The position numbers and the translations under genes were made by a program. DNA of 64,000 nucleotides from Haliclona indistincta (taxonomy: Eukaryota; Porifera; Demospongiae; Haplosclerida; Chalinidae), in contig OZ024784.1 of NCBI GenBank assembly GCA_964017065.1, positions 9,157,152 to 9,221,151 of the forward strand, written 5' to 3'. The notes under the pieces are model-generated. The model was not told where the DNA came from. It did not search any database and was given only the letters and a program-made list of their open reading frames with translations. Shown here one piece after another: positions 32,622 through 58,930 of this stretch (its first letter is position 1; each line of letters opens with the position of its first letter).

Positions 32622-34508
32622 ATGTCTGTCCAAGTAGAAGACGATGAAAACCATGTAATAGATGAGCAAGAACTACTCCAGTCTCAGGCCGACCATGACG
32701 ACACCAACCTTGTTAATGGCTCGACAAATCATCAGGAAGATGATACGATCGCGAAGAAACGGAGTTTATTTGACAAGAAAGTGGAGATTCCGAAAAGCGC
32801 TGGATGTGGTGGATTTAGTCTGCGAAAGCTCTGGGCGTTCACAGGGCCAGGATTTCTCATGAGTATTGCTTACCTCGATCCGGGGAACATTGAGGCCGAT
32901 TTGCAGTCAGGTGCAAGAGCTGGCTATCAGCTACTGTGGGTGTTGATGTGGTCTACTTTCTTTGGTTTACTCATCCAGCGTCTTGCTATTCGTCTGGGAG
33001 TAGTAAGTGGTCAGCATCTTGCTGAAGTGTGTCATGATAGATACCCTCGGTTCCCTCGGTTCATTCTCTGGATTATGATTGAGCTTGCCATCATTGGCAG
33101 TGACATGCAAGAAGTCATTGGTACAGCCATTGCAATCTATATTCTGTCTCTGCAGCACATCCCTCTGTGGGGAGGAGTACTCATAACCATCATCGATACC
33201 TTCTTCTTTCTATTCCTCGACAAAGCTGGTCTACGAAAATTAGAAATACTCTTTGGATTTCTGATAACAATCATGGCATTGTCTTTCGGCATAGAGTTCA
33301 TAATAGTAGGACTTACTCTTGAAAATTTCTTGGGTATTTTGAAGGGTCTTGCTCTTCCACTTATCCCTTCTGGTCAATTGATTGTAGCAGTTGGTACTGT
33401 AGGTTCCATAATTATGCCTCACAATATCTATCTTCATTCCGCTCTTGTACGATCACGCAACGTTGATCGAAGTGACTCAAAACAAGTCAGTGAAGCAAAC
33501 ATGTACTTCTTTATTGAAGCAGCAATAGCTCTGTTCGTCTCACTGGTAATAAACGTGTTTGTTGTCTGTGTGTTTGCCGCAGGTTTCTTTGGTATTTCAG
33601 CTATCGAACTTGTTCACAACTGCTCGGCTATTCAAGAAGTTCTCAATGTTAGCGAAATTACTGAGAACACTACGCTAGACATTGATTTGTACCAAGGTGG
33701 TCTCTATCTTGGCTGTAGGTTTACCGATGTGGCTAAGTATGTATGGGCTATTGGTATTCTTGCTGCTGGACAGAGCTCAACTATGACGGGTACATATGCC
33801 GGGCAATTTGTAATGGAAGGTTTTCTCAATATACACTGGAGCAGGTGGAAGAGAGTGCTATTCACTCGTGCCATCGCCATTCTCCCTACTCTTTTTGTAG
33901 CTATCTTTGCTCAGATAGAACAACTAACAGGAATGAATGATGTACTAAATGTAGTTCAGAGTCTTCAGTTACCCTTTGCTCTTCTACCAGTTTTGCATTT
34001 CACGAACTCTAAAGCAATCATGAAGCAGTTCAAAAACGGTATTTTTACACGAATAGAAATATGGACACTCCTCGTTCTAATAGTAGGCATCAATTTCTAC
34101 TTTGTTGTCAATTACATTCTACGGTTTAATGTGTGGTGGGAATACGCATTGACTGTTTTGGTCATAATTCCATATCTTGTTCTTGTGGGCTATCTTGCCT
34201 ACAAGGCTATTGTTAGCACACTGCCACAGAAGCTACAAGACAAGATAGAAGCTCGAATACCAAGTCTGAGAATCTTCACTTGCCCATGGGTCGATCGCAT
34301 TAAGTGTCATCAGTTAGAGAAATGCTGTAACTACGAACCTGACATTTCATGGAAGTTCTGGACATGGGGAAGAAAGCAAGTAGAAAACTCAACTTCCAGT
34401 GATGAAGTAGCCTTGCTCAGCGAAGATCAAGATGGCTCACCTGTTTTTGTCAGACAAAGAGAGCCAGTGATTGTCAGAGACGGTGACAGTACTGAAAGGG
34501 AATTTTGA
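32622..34508 (+). CDS. SLC11A: NRAMP/DMT1 divalent metal-ion transporter
   Basis: Single 628-codon exon. The TM1 metal-binding motif is '[19 protein letters not shown]' (DPGN) and the TM6 motif is '[20 protein letters not shown]' (MPHN). '[20 protein letters not shown]' is the conserved Nramp TM2 region. About 12 hydrophobic segments and glycosylatable Asn residues ('[10 protein letters not shown]') are present in the loop between TM7 and TM8, with a long cytosolic tail. The family is a proton-coupled importer of Fe2+ and Mn2+ at the plasma membrane or endolysosomes. The absence of introns contrasts with most neighbours and with vertebrate SLC11 genes, suggesting intron loss or an origin by retroposition. 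It follows the other intronless gene in tandem, 170 bp downstream. Confidence 0.97.
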   Translation: MSVQVEDDENHVIDEQELLQSQADHDDTNLVNGSTNHQEDDTIAKKRSLFDKKVEIPKSAGCGGFSLRKLWAFTGPGFLMSIAYLDPGNIEADLQSGARAGYQLLWVLMWSTFFGLLIQRLAIRLGVVSGQHLAEVCHDRYPRFPRFILWIMIELAIIGSDMQEVIGTAIAIYILSLQHIPLWGGVLITIIDTFFFLFLDKAGLRKLEILFGFLITIMALSFGIEFIIVGLTLENFLGILKGLALPLIPSGQLIVAVGTVGSIIMPHNIYLHSALVRSRNVDRSDSKQVSEANMYFFIEAAIALFVSLVINVFVVCVFAAGFFGISAIELVHNCSAIQEVLNVSEITENTTLDIDLYQGGLYLGCRFTDVAKYVWAIGILAAGQSSTMTGTYAGQFVMEGFLNIHWSRWKRVLFTRAIAILPTLFVAIFAQIEQLTGMNDVLNVVQSLQLPFALLPVLHFTNSKAIMKQFKNGIFTRIEIWTLLVLIVGINFYFVVNYILRFNVWWEYALTVLVIIPYLVLVGYLAYKAIVSTLPQKLQDKIEARIPSLRIFTCPWVDRIKCHQLEKCCNYEPDISWKFWTWGRKQVENSTSSDEVALLSEDQDGSPVFVRQREPVIVRDGDSTEREF

Positions 34509-34842
34509 ACTGCTGCAACATTTTAAAAATTATTTATTTCAAGCTGTAGCTGTACTTTATCTTTTCATTTTTAATACAAGTACATGTACCAGTATAGTAA
34601 ATTTAATACATTATACCAGAAGTCAACCAACCACATTGACACCCACCAAGTCATGCACATGACAGCCACAAGATTGTGGTAACCAAAATTTAATTTGTAT
34701 TCTGGTGCTTCAAAGATCTACTGTATAAAACCTCAATTACTGTACAGAGCAAATTGAAAGAAAAGACCATCTATTTATGAGTCACGTTATTGCAGAGTTA
34801 GCCAACCAAAATTAATGGACATGAACTAGAATAAGAAAAAAT
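34509..34842. other. Convergent 3' intergenic
   Basis: Between the SLC11 and SSR1 3' ends. Presumed UTRs only; nothing else seen. Confidence 0.4.
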
Positions 34843-36540
34843 CTAGTCAACATCAGCAGTTGATGCCGCTGCCTGCTTCTTCTTCCTGCTTCGTGGTGAG
34901 CTAGTGGCGCGAGGGCTCTTCTCTACAGGACAAGATAAGTGAGTGTTCACTGTTAATCAATGTACTGACTTGGGTTGAGGTTGTCAGGAAGCCAGTCATA
35001 GTCAATATCGCCGTGCTTGTTCTGAGTCCCTGTTTCTACTGCTTTCTTCATCAGCGAGCGACCAGGCTATAGAAGTGAAAGAATAAAATTGTTGTATACA
35101 TAAGAATATCACATACCCTCTTCACAGTGGTCCATGCATAGTGAACTATGAACATAAAAAGGCATAATCCAGACACCATGAACATGTACATAAAGAACCT
35201 AGATGATAAAAGTGAATTTAAGTGGATAAGGTATAGTACTGCATACGTTTCAGCATCAAATCCTTCCTCCAGTTCAACAATATTGACAGTATTGTTGAAC
35301 ACAGCATCAACAAACTGGTTACCATCCTGTGCAACAGAGCAGTAAGGACATGAATACACAACAAACACCACATACCAAGTCCTTGTAATAGATGTTCACT
35401 ACTAAACCAAAAGGACGTGAATAGAATGACTCGCTTGGCTTGAAATTGTAAACAAATGATGCCTAAAACAAAAACAAAAATATCCCTACACAAGCTCCCA
35501 CAGGTACTGACCTGTGTGTCAGGAGGAACGTATGTTTCCAAATAGGCCATTGAAAACTACAGGAAGAGAATATATAAACTGCTGTCATGTGCTTGTAGGG
35601 ACATACATTTTGAATGAAATAACTGTAATCTTGAGGATATCTGTAGGAAAGAAACAGAAAGATTAACCAACTCATATCCAAACAGTCTATACCTAAAAGA
35701 GGCTTCAATACCAGACACAACAAAGTGCTCTTTTCCTTTGTTATAGAGTCCAATAAGAGATTGTACTAATTGACCAGCAACAAAGTCTAAGAGAAACAAA
35801 AGAATGGTTGTACTGGTTGAATACTGCAAGCATGCAAGTATCTTACTTTCTTGTGGTCTGTTAGTGAATAAGATGGTTGTTTCAGCATCTGGAGATGCCT
35901 TCATTCTTGTGTCCTCCACTTCTTCCTCTTCCTCCTCCTCAGAGCCTTTTCCATCACTCACAGCTACTTTGTCATCCTACAGTATGTCAAGCTGCTGTCA
36001 ATTACAATTAACGAGTGTTATAATAGAGTCTTGCCTCATTATCTTTGCCAGTATCTGGTAATGTAACTGTCTCTTCTTCATCCTCCTCCTCCACTAACCC
36101 ATCCTCTTCTCCCTCTATTGTATCTTCAACACTGTCGTCATCTTGTGCCAGTGAAAGTCTTGGCCCTGAAAAACAAAACAATTATTAAATTATAGCTAGT
36201 TTCTATGACTGGTCTCAGATTATAGAGTGATCGTCATTCTGCTTTGCAGCAAAGAACCAAGTGGACAGGCATGGTAGCATCAACCACCATTACCTGATCC
36301 ATGCCCTGTTAGTTTACACTACTGCTACAGAAACAAAAACTGTTCCCAGTAACAGTAGCCATAACAAACAGGGACTAGCCTGGTTCTTCACTAGCACAGA
36401 AGTCAACCCAAATGCCATCTGATACATCATCGACCAAACTTCCTCGTAATTTTACCATGCTCACCCATCTCGGAGAATAGAGGCGTTAGACATAGCGCCA
36501 CCACCAGCCAGAACGATAATCTTGCTAGCAAACGTGCCAT
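34843..36540 (-). CDS. SSR1: Translocon-associated protein subunit alpha (TRAP-alpha)
   Basis: Multi-exon. Signal peptide 'MARLLARLSFWLVVALCLTP' (from 36540) is followed by the family's acidic luminal stretch ('SEEEEEEEVEDT'), then 'FVAGQLVQSLIGLYNKGKEH', 'ASFRYPQDYSYFIQN', 'SMAYLETYVPPDTQ', 'SRPFGLVVNIYYKDLDGNQF' and 'VDAVFNNTVNIVELEEGFD'. A single transmembrane helix 'FFMYMFMVSGLCLFMFIVHY' and a basic cytosolic tail ('SPRATSSPRSRKKK') follow, with a stop at 34843. This is the standard architecture of the ER TRAP complex subunit that sits beside the Sec61 channel and assists signal-sequence insertion. Divergent from LENG1 with 221 bp between starts. Confidence 0.93.
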
Positions 36541-36761
36541 TACGCCAACTACAGCTCAGCCACCGGCTCTTAGAGTAGCTGTAGAATATTGAAACAAACA
36601 GAAGAAGGCGATTGAGGAAGATAAAGGAACAACGAACAAGAGGATAAAGAAAACTGAGCATTAATTAGAACTGATACCAAAATAGGCGTAACTAAAAGGC
36701 GGGTCTATTATTCGAGCAGCGAAGAGAACTAGCAGCATACGAGCGGCACGATAAGTGCAAA
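36541..36761. promoter_or_regulatory. Shared divergent promoter SSR1 / LENG1
   Basis: 221 bp between start codons, shared 5' regions. No TATA box evident; motif content not diagnostic. Confidence 0.35.
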
Positions 36762-38373
36762 ATGAATATTCTACCAAAGAAAAGGTTGACCTATCTGTTT
36801 TAGTTAAATCAGAGCCATAATTAATGTTTCTTCTAGTTGGCATGTGCTAAGTCGAAAAAACATACAGCGAGTCAGAGAAGATGAAACTGCAGCTAAACGA
36901 GCCGATGAGGAGAAAATACGACGAGCAACACTGGCTGTAAGTAATAATTAAAAATCGAGATCCTCCACTATCTACTATACAGGAACAAGAAGCCAAAATT
37001 ATGTTTATGAGAAAGCGACAAAGGGCACTTGAAGGCGAAGAGGATGATGACGGAGAAGGTGAGGGAAAGGACAAGCAAAAGGATGGAAAGGAAGAAGTCA
37101 AGATCATAACTCCAGACGGCCACATTAATTTTTTTTCGGATCTTCAGACTGGAGTAAGTTACTAGACACACATTTACCACTACTGGCTGGCTAGCTAGCT
37201 AGCTATAGTTTGGGTTTCCAAACGGAATGATAATTGCACGTACAACTTCACAAATTGCGTGCAACAGTATTTTCAGTAGGGACTTGATAGGATGTGCAGC
37301 ATTTTCTCTTGTTGCTAGAATTTTTGTTTACATTGATAAGGGGTCACTAGAGTAAGATTATTAAAGCTAGTGTGGATCTTCAATATGTAAAGGTTGGAGC
37401 TGATAAAGCAAACCCAGAGCATGTTGCAGAGAAGAAAGCTGAACAGGAAAAGTTTGAAAAGAAAATTGGTCTGCTTACGTACTTGGTGGATAAAGATTGT
37501 AAGCTAATTTTGATGAACATTATTATGAAATGCTAGCTATTTTTCATAGCTTCTTCATCAGATCCGTGGTATACAAAGTCATCAACCCATGAACAGAGGT
37601 ACAGTAATTGTACCTAGTTGCATATGCGATTGTTGCTGCAGTATTGTACAGGGCAAGAGAAAGGCAGCTGCTGACCCACTGAATGATATGATGATGTATA
37701 TGAAGGCAAAGAAGAAAAGTGCAGATGAGCCTCAAACACAGCCTGTGAATAGTGATCGTATTTCTCTCTCAATCTCACTTTACTAACTTCATCTGCTGCT
37801 CCTTTTCATTATTTTTCTCAAATTAGGTGTCATCAAAGAGCTCATCTTTAGCCAGCTCCAGTAGCCACCATCACAGTAGCCATAAGAAACACAAACACAA
37901 GCACAAAGATAGCAAGAAGAAGAACCTTGATAAACTGAGAGAGGAGAGAAGAAGGAGGGAAGAGGCAGAGAAGGCCAAGAGTGAGTCATTGTTGAAGAAA
38001 CATTATGGCCTAGAGCCCGATCCTGTTGCAGTACAAGAACAACCACAAAGGTAAGCATTTTCTAGGTGTGTATGTAAGCAATGAGTCACATTGATCGCGC
38101 CATAAAAAAAAACGTAACTACATGTAGTCTCTAGATACGTGATTGTGACCAGCAAGTCAATCACAATAATATGTCACAAGGTTAGCAATGCATGTGCTGT
38201 GACGGCTGCTAACCATTGTGAACCAGGCTTAAGATCATTGGTGTCAGTTAAGTTACTGTGTCATACCCAAATCTTACACTAGCACACAACCAATAAGAGC
38301 TGCGATTATGTGTTACTCTTGCTTTAGGTACAACAGTCAGTTCAATCCACACTTAGCAAGAGTGAGGAGATAA
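36762..38373 (+). CDS. LENG1: Leukocyte receptor cluster member 1-like nuclear protein
   Basis: About eight short exons. The start 'MNILPKKSWHVLSRKNIQRV' spans the first intron (36783 to the acceptor near 36836). Then 'REDETAAKRADEEKIRRATL' and 'EQEAKIMFMRKRQRALEGEE', 'VGADKANPEHVAEKKAEQ', 'KKIGLLTYLVDKD', 'SSSDPWYTK', 'DPLNDMMMYMKAKKKSADEP', a His/Lys/Ser-rich stretch and 'LDKLREERRRREEAEKAKSE'. The last exon is 'YNSQFNPHLARVRR' (38326-38373). N-terminal MNILPKK and C-terminal YNSQFNP are the two signatures of LENG1. Low-complexity basic coiled-coil composition fits the nuclear/spliceosome-associated family; a molecular role is not established. Start codon context AAAATG. Confidence 0.93.
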
Positions 38374-38646
38374 GCAAAGGATGACACATAATAATTTATG
38401 TCCACTTTTTGAATGGAAGAACTGGTGAAGGTGATAGGAGTGATGAAAGGAAACTGTGTCAGTTCAGTGCTTGTATGCATAAAGAAGATTTATTTATGGT
38501 ATAATCACGAAAAATTATTTTGAAATTAAGTTTTTGCTCAAATCTATTGTGTAAACTCGTCACATGCATAATTTCCTTTGTTACGACATGAAAAAATAAT
38601 TATTATACATAACATGTATTATGGTAATAACCATTGATTGGCAACA
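38374..38646. other. Convergent 3' intergenic LENG1 / FCP1
   Basis: Presumed UTRs of the two converging genes. Nothing else recognised. Confidence 0.4.
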
Positions 38647-40621
38647 TCATAAGCCAAGCAGGTCTGCTAGTTCGTCATCTTCTTCATCCTCACTCACTCT
38701 AACAGACTGACTGTGGTCCTCTGGTGAGTTAGAGTTACTGCTTGAGATCTCAACTTCATCATACTTTCTCTTTCTACCGAGTTCCAAAGAATTTGTTTCT
38801 AGACCAAGGTATTGTTCGGATGTATCCATACTCTCAGTTTGATTGTCATTTCCGATACAGCTGCCAAGCCTGTCCTCCTCCTCTTCCTCACTCTCATCAT
38901 CGTCTTCCTCTTCTATTGATAGTTCACGATTAATTTCTGCCTCCATTTTCTCAAGCTCTTCACTAGAGACAGAGAAACGATGGCTACGATGTCGGGAACT
39001 ACCAGCACCCATTTGCAAGACACTAATAGAAACAAGACTAGGATCAGAGCTGCCCTTGCTGGGTGATTCCTCTTCAATCTGATGAGTCTTGCTCTGTTCT
39101 TTGACTTCAAGCTCTTTCTTCTCTTTAGCTGGCTTTGTTGCAACTTCTGGGGGAAAATCAGGAGCAAACAAAGTCTCATCTACCCATTCCCACTGTTCAG
39201 CACATGCCCACAACCATTTAGAGTGGACCACCTTCACCCCCTTCATTTTAAGTGCTTGTCGATGCTTGTTGGTCCCTGGTCGTCCCACGATGAGATGAGT
39301 GGTAGCTTCACTTGTGATTTCAGCTTTGCCTCTGCCAGAGATCAACTGAGGTTGAACAACTGCTCCAAAAGCTCGTGCTGTGTTCCATTCTCTGCTTCTT
39401 TCTAGTGGCATGTTAGTGGGTATGACTCCTGTGAATACTAGCCTAGCTCCTTCAAGCACAGATTTCCGAAATCTTGGAATAATCACTTTGAGGTCAGGTG
39501 TAGGTATATCATCACCACAAGAACCTCTTCTATCAGGTGTGTTAGTCTGTTGTACGCTGTCGCACTCTGTGTAAAATATGACATGCACTCGTTGAAGAAT
39601 TTTTTCAAGACTGAGCAAGAACTTGTCTGGATCGTCAATCTTGGTTCTTGGGCCAGTCCCTGGCTCAGGCTTGGTGGTTTGGGTATTGGAAACAGGTTGA
39701 ATGGTATGGGCATCAGGAACAGTATGGGCAGTAGCAGTCTCTTCCTGACCACTAGGGTGTTTCTCCAGTGCAGTTGGTGAGGAACCAGAGGAGTGTACAT
39801 TCTGTATTCCTGCAGTAGATGCTTGCTGTTTGGCCTTGTCTCCTTCACTCTCCTCTTCACTGCTACTGTTGTCAGTGTCGCTAGAAGAGCTGTCACTGCT
39901 TGAACTACTCGAGCTTTCATTCTCTTCATCTTCTTTGCCTCTACTCCTCTCATCTTCTTTGTCACTGGTATTGTTGTTGTTGTTGCTGTTGTCTGTAACA
40001 TCCACTTTGTTCTCATGAGTTACTGTTTGAACAAACCTCTGCTGTTGTGGTCTAATCTCAGATGGTCTAGACTGAGATGCTTGAGGTTGACGCGAGTCAC
40101 GTCGAGAAGAGGGTGGAGAATTGATGTCGGCAGTACCAGCAAAGAAGACATACGGTTTAACATGTACCAGGTTAGCACAGCGTCCCCAAATGTCTTCTCG
40201 GTCATCGATAATGGCTACCATCTCATCTCCACAAGGAAACACTGAACTGGATACAAACAACACATGGTTATATGCACCAATGGTAGACTCACTTACCGTA
40301 GCCTCAAAGCTTTTGAATGAGGATCAAAACACTCGTCACGAGAAATCACTCTATCAGAGAAGAGCTTTCTCTCTGGATCTAATATATGTGTGACAGCAAC
40401 AGCATAATCCTTAGTCCCCATTGTGAACACATGCATCTCATAGAGTTGAGAAACAGCAGAGAGAAACTCTCTAGCTGATGGACGTAGCCGACAATGATAG
40501 ACATGACGGTGGCCAGGTAGAGAAAATTGATACACATCCTAAGAGAATAGATATAAGTACTCAACTACTATTAACATTAATGACTTGTACATTTGAGAGT
40601 GCATGTATAATGTGACTTAAG

Positions 40622-40678
<57 letters not shown>

Positions 40679-41369
40679 AGCTTACAGGAAGTCCAGGTTC
40701 AACATGAGGATCTACTGATGTGTGTATCAGTGTCTGGTCTAGGTCAACCACCAGTGCTAGTTTACGACTGCTCAACAGCCGCTGCTTGTCTTTGTTACCC
40801 AGCAATGCTGCTTCCTGTTTACAGATCCGATAATAATAGAACTTAGTTGCAGGGCAGCACCTTTTGACTGATTCTGACTTGTGGAATAGCATGGAGCATA
40901 CTAACACTAGCAGCTTCATTGATTCCCTGTTCACTGCTGAGAAAAAAAAAGAGAGTGACAGATAACACATAAAAAGAACACATAAAAAGATGTGATCACC
41001 TTTTCAGGTTAGCTCCACAAATTGCACAGAGATCAAATGCAACCACACTGTGATCACAGTGTTCCTCAATTGTTACCACTTCACTCCTGATAACAATAGT
41101 GAAACAGTCATACTAGAGTATAACAGTTCTCACTTTGGAGCAGCTATATCTCCATTGCTCATGATCACTCTCCTCACTATACCAACAGTTGGTGACTTGA
41201 GAGACTGCACGACTCCAGACCCATTCCTCGGCTGGTACTGACACAGGACTGAGCCCTTCCTGACTCTGTCTCCCACTTGCACACATACACTAATAACCTC
41301 TACTTCACCATCTGGAGGGCTAGACACCACTACCGCCTCACCACCCGCACTTGTCTGCTTAGTTGCCAT
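38647..41369 (-). CDS. CTDP1: RNA polymerase II CTD phosphatase FCP1
   Basis: The ATG at 41369 starts 'MATKQTSAGGEAVVVSSPPD', followed by a biotinyl-like domain ('VCVQVGDRVRKGSVLCQYQP'). Then the FCPH phosphatase domain: 'LALVVDLDQTLIHTSVD' with the catalytic DLDQT motif, 'RHVYHCRLRPSAREFLSAV', 'YEMHVFTMGTKDYAVAVTHI' and 'CGDEMVAIIDDREDIWG'. The large last exon (38647 to about 40250) carries an acidic serine-rich linker, a BRCT domain ('LEGARLVFTGVIPTNMPLER' ... 'VKVVHSKWLWACAEQWEWVD') and an acidic C-terminus 'DEEDDELADLLGL' of the TFIIF-binding type. FCP1 dephosphorylates Ser2/Ser5 of the Pol II CTD to recycle the polymerase. An intron contains a (TG)n run. Divergent from NDUFS3. Confidence 0.95.
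40624..40677. repeat. (TG)n microsatellite in FCP1 intron
   Basis: About 26 TG units inside an intron, beside the splice site at 40683. Length polymorphism is likely. Confidence 0.9.
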
Positions 41370-41556
41370 GCAAGCCAAAGAAAGATAAAATTAAAGGATT
41401 TTCAAATTGCTCAGTTTCTGCAGATTTGTTCTTTGTTGGGTCCAGTCGAGTGAGTCAAGTCTTTCCAAAAGGCGCGCTCGATCAGATGTGCAGATGATAG
41501 GCGGAGCTTATTAATTAAGCCCCGCCTTTGATAATAAAAACTAAAGTTAAATAAAA
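41370..41556. promoter_or_regulatory. Shared divergent promoter FCP1 / NDUFS3
   Basis: 187 bp between start codons. Two GC-rich boxes, GGCGGAGC near 41501 and CCCCGCC near 41520-41526, lie close to the NDUFS3 side. No TATA evident. Confidence 0.4.
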
Positions 41557-42628
41557 ATGGCGGCAGCAGCTGGGAGGTCGTTTACTCGATTACTACCTTT
41601 GCTAGCTCGTGGCAAGTTGTCTAAGTGCAGCTTTGGTGTTGCTAGAAGTGCTGGTGAGTATAGAAAAGAAAGAACGCGTAATAAATGACATTTTGCAGCT
41701 TCAATTGTGAGGCCATCTACTGTCAGTGTTATGCGATCCTTTAGCTCTTCAAGTGCTCCTAATGGTATGTTTAAAAGTCGAAAAATCAGTAGGTAGTGTT
41801 TTCTCAGTTGCTAATACAGAGGAAGACAAGCATTCTATGCTATTGTCGTTTGGTCAGTACATTGAGGAGGTCCTGCCCAAGTATGTACAACAAGCACAAG
41901 TCACTCACACTAATGAGCTGGAGATATTGATCAATCCGGAGGGTGTAGTACCTGTGTTGTCCTTTCTGAGAGACCACACTAATGCTCAGTTCAGGCAGCT
42001 TGTAGACATGACTGTGGTGGATGTACCTAGCAGAGTGTTCCGATTTGAAGTGGGTAATGTACACTTAATTATTATTATTGTAGCTCTCCTCTCTTATTTT
42101 CTCAGTTGGTGTATAATATGCTCAGTGTCACATACAACTCAAGGATCAGAGTGAAGACATACACTGATGAACTCACTGCAGTGGACTCTGTCACTCCATT
42201 GTTTGCTTCTGCGAACTGGGCAGAGAGAGAGGTACAGTCATTCTCTGGTATACAACTGTTCTTAACATGTATAATCATAGGCTTGGGACATGTTTGGTAT
42301 TGTGTTCTCAGATCATCCTGACCTCCGCAGGATCCTCACTGACTATGGGTTTGAAGGTCATCCCTTCAGAAAGGACTTTCCTCTGAGTGGCTATGTTGAA
42401 GTATGAATTTGCACCATGCTCTGAAGCAGCATGATATTGCATGCTCTGCAGGTTCGATACGATGATGAGAAGAAGCGTGTAGTTTGTGAACCTCTGGAAT
42501 TAGCACAAGAGTTTCGTCGATTTGATCTCTCTTCGCCATGGGAACAGTTTCCTGCTCACAGACAAGCTATTTCCACCGGTAACTCACAAGAGCAACTTTC
42601 CTCACAACAGACTGAGGACAAGAAATAG
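41557..42628 (+). CDS. NDUFS3: NADH:ubiquinone oxidoreductase core subunit S3 (complex I 30 kDa)
   Basis: Six exons. The N-terminal '[20 protein letters not shown]' is basic and serine-rich, a mitochondrial targeting presequence. The mature part reads '[20 protein letters not shown]', '[20 protein letters not shown]', '[16 protein letters not shown]', '[20 protein letters not shown]', '[20 protein letters not shown]' and '[18 protein letters not shown]', ending in a short Gln-rich tail. Conserved 'DVP', '[13 protein letters not shown]' and '[10 protein letters not shown]' motifs identify the NuoC/Nqo5 subunit of the peripheral arm near the first Fe-S clusters. Exon junctions are GT-AG with small introns. 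Length about 280 residues, typical. Confidence 0.96.
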
Positions 42629-43094
42629 CAAAACCACTGACTGTAGCACATCTATTTGTAGTGTATGTTATTACTTGTTGCAAAACAATATTAGTTTGAT
42701 ACTTAGTACCATACACACACAGTCACTTCATGTAAACAGATCACACATTGATTCCAAGTATCCTCTACCATCAAGAGTACATTAGATCACCTCTCATTAT
42801 GGACTGAGATCACAAAATGCTCAGTTTTGAAAGTTTCCAATCCTAGTAATGTAGTCTATACCTCCCTCCACCTTATCGCCATAATTATCTCAATCAGCAA
42901 AATTAATAATAATTATAATAACTACAACTTAACACACATTAAAACAAAGATAAAATATTTAAGTTCATAACATTGCAGAGTACTTCACTCCTAAGAGAAC
43001 TCCAATATTATTATGCTAGTGTGTTAATTGAAGAGCTGCTGAATGCAGTCAACCGAAGAGAGAAGGATGAGATGAAGAAAGGAATGGAAGGTCA
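42629..43094. other. Convergent 3' intergenic NDUFS3 / PP2A
   Basis: AT-rich; presumed UTRs. Nothing further recognised. No alternative final PP2A exon encoding TPDYFL was seen here. Confidence 0.45.
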
Positions 43095-44688
<1,594 letters not shown>

Positions 44689-45185
44689 GTTCTTATCTAT
44701 TGGGATAAATAAAAGCGATAAAGAACGGTGCGCTCTGATATGGGTGTGACAATTAGCAAAGGGCTGTTTAAGATAACAGTAACGCTTTATGCTCATTCAG
44801 CAACTTCAACAAATACAGAAAACAACTTACCTTGTGTTCTAACGGTCAATCAAACTGGCAGCTGATCATGAACGGCCTATAAGCTAGATTGCAATTGCCA
44901 GTACATTGTGGGATGTGTAACCATTACGTAATAGGAAATGCATCGTGGGCGTAACCACGCCTCATGCTCGCTCAAAGATAAGGGGTTTATCATCCGGCTC
45001 CATGCTCAGGCCGGAAATACCTACACTCCCAGGCCGGAAATAGCCTCAATACATACCGACAGTTGTGGTTCTAGGTTCCAGCTATACTTGCACTTTTTCT
45101 CTCAACAGTGTAACATAATAATTATTATGAAATAACTTCAAATTGAACATTGATAATATTTATTATCATGAAGTCCGCATTTCTA

Positions 45186-58352
<13,167 letters not shown>

Positions 58353-58546
58353 GTCAACTATCAACCGAGCTATCAACACGATACACCGTACACGTGGTGT
58401 TAACATGTCCGGATTTCGACGGAGGTAACCGGAGCCACGCCTATCTAACTTTTATTACTGCGCGCTCTGCTTGCCTCGGCTTGCTTTTACAGTACAGTCT
58501 CACTAAGCGTGCTCGTTTACCTTCTTCTTTGCTGATTCTCATCTCA
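58353..58546. promoter_or_regulatory. Shared divergent promoter NSUN2 / HSF
   Basis: 194 bp between start codons. CG-rich in part; no canonical nGAAnnTTCnnGAAn heat-shock element was found by eye. Confidence 0.35.
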
Positions 58547-58867
58547 ATGGCGTTGTCAAATGCGGATGTAGAAGATGGAGAGACTATGATAGCTGGTTTC
58601 ATTTCCAAGGTCTGGTCTATCGTCAACATGAAGGAATATGACCATCTTATATCCTGGACTGAGGTACAGTGTACCTTCTCTTAACATATACAAAGACGTA
58701 ATAGTGATTGCTGTGTTGTTCTTTTGCCACAGTCTGGCAAGACATTCGAGGTTCATGACTGTTCACGTTTCTCTCGTGAGATTCTTCCTCAGTACTTCAA
58801 GCACAGCAACTTTGCTAGTTTTGTGAGACAGCTTAACTTATGTTAGTATGCTCGACGTATAGTGCAC

Positions 58868-58930
<63 letters not shown>

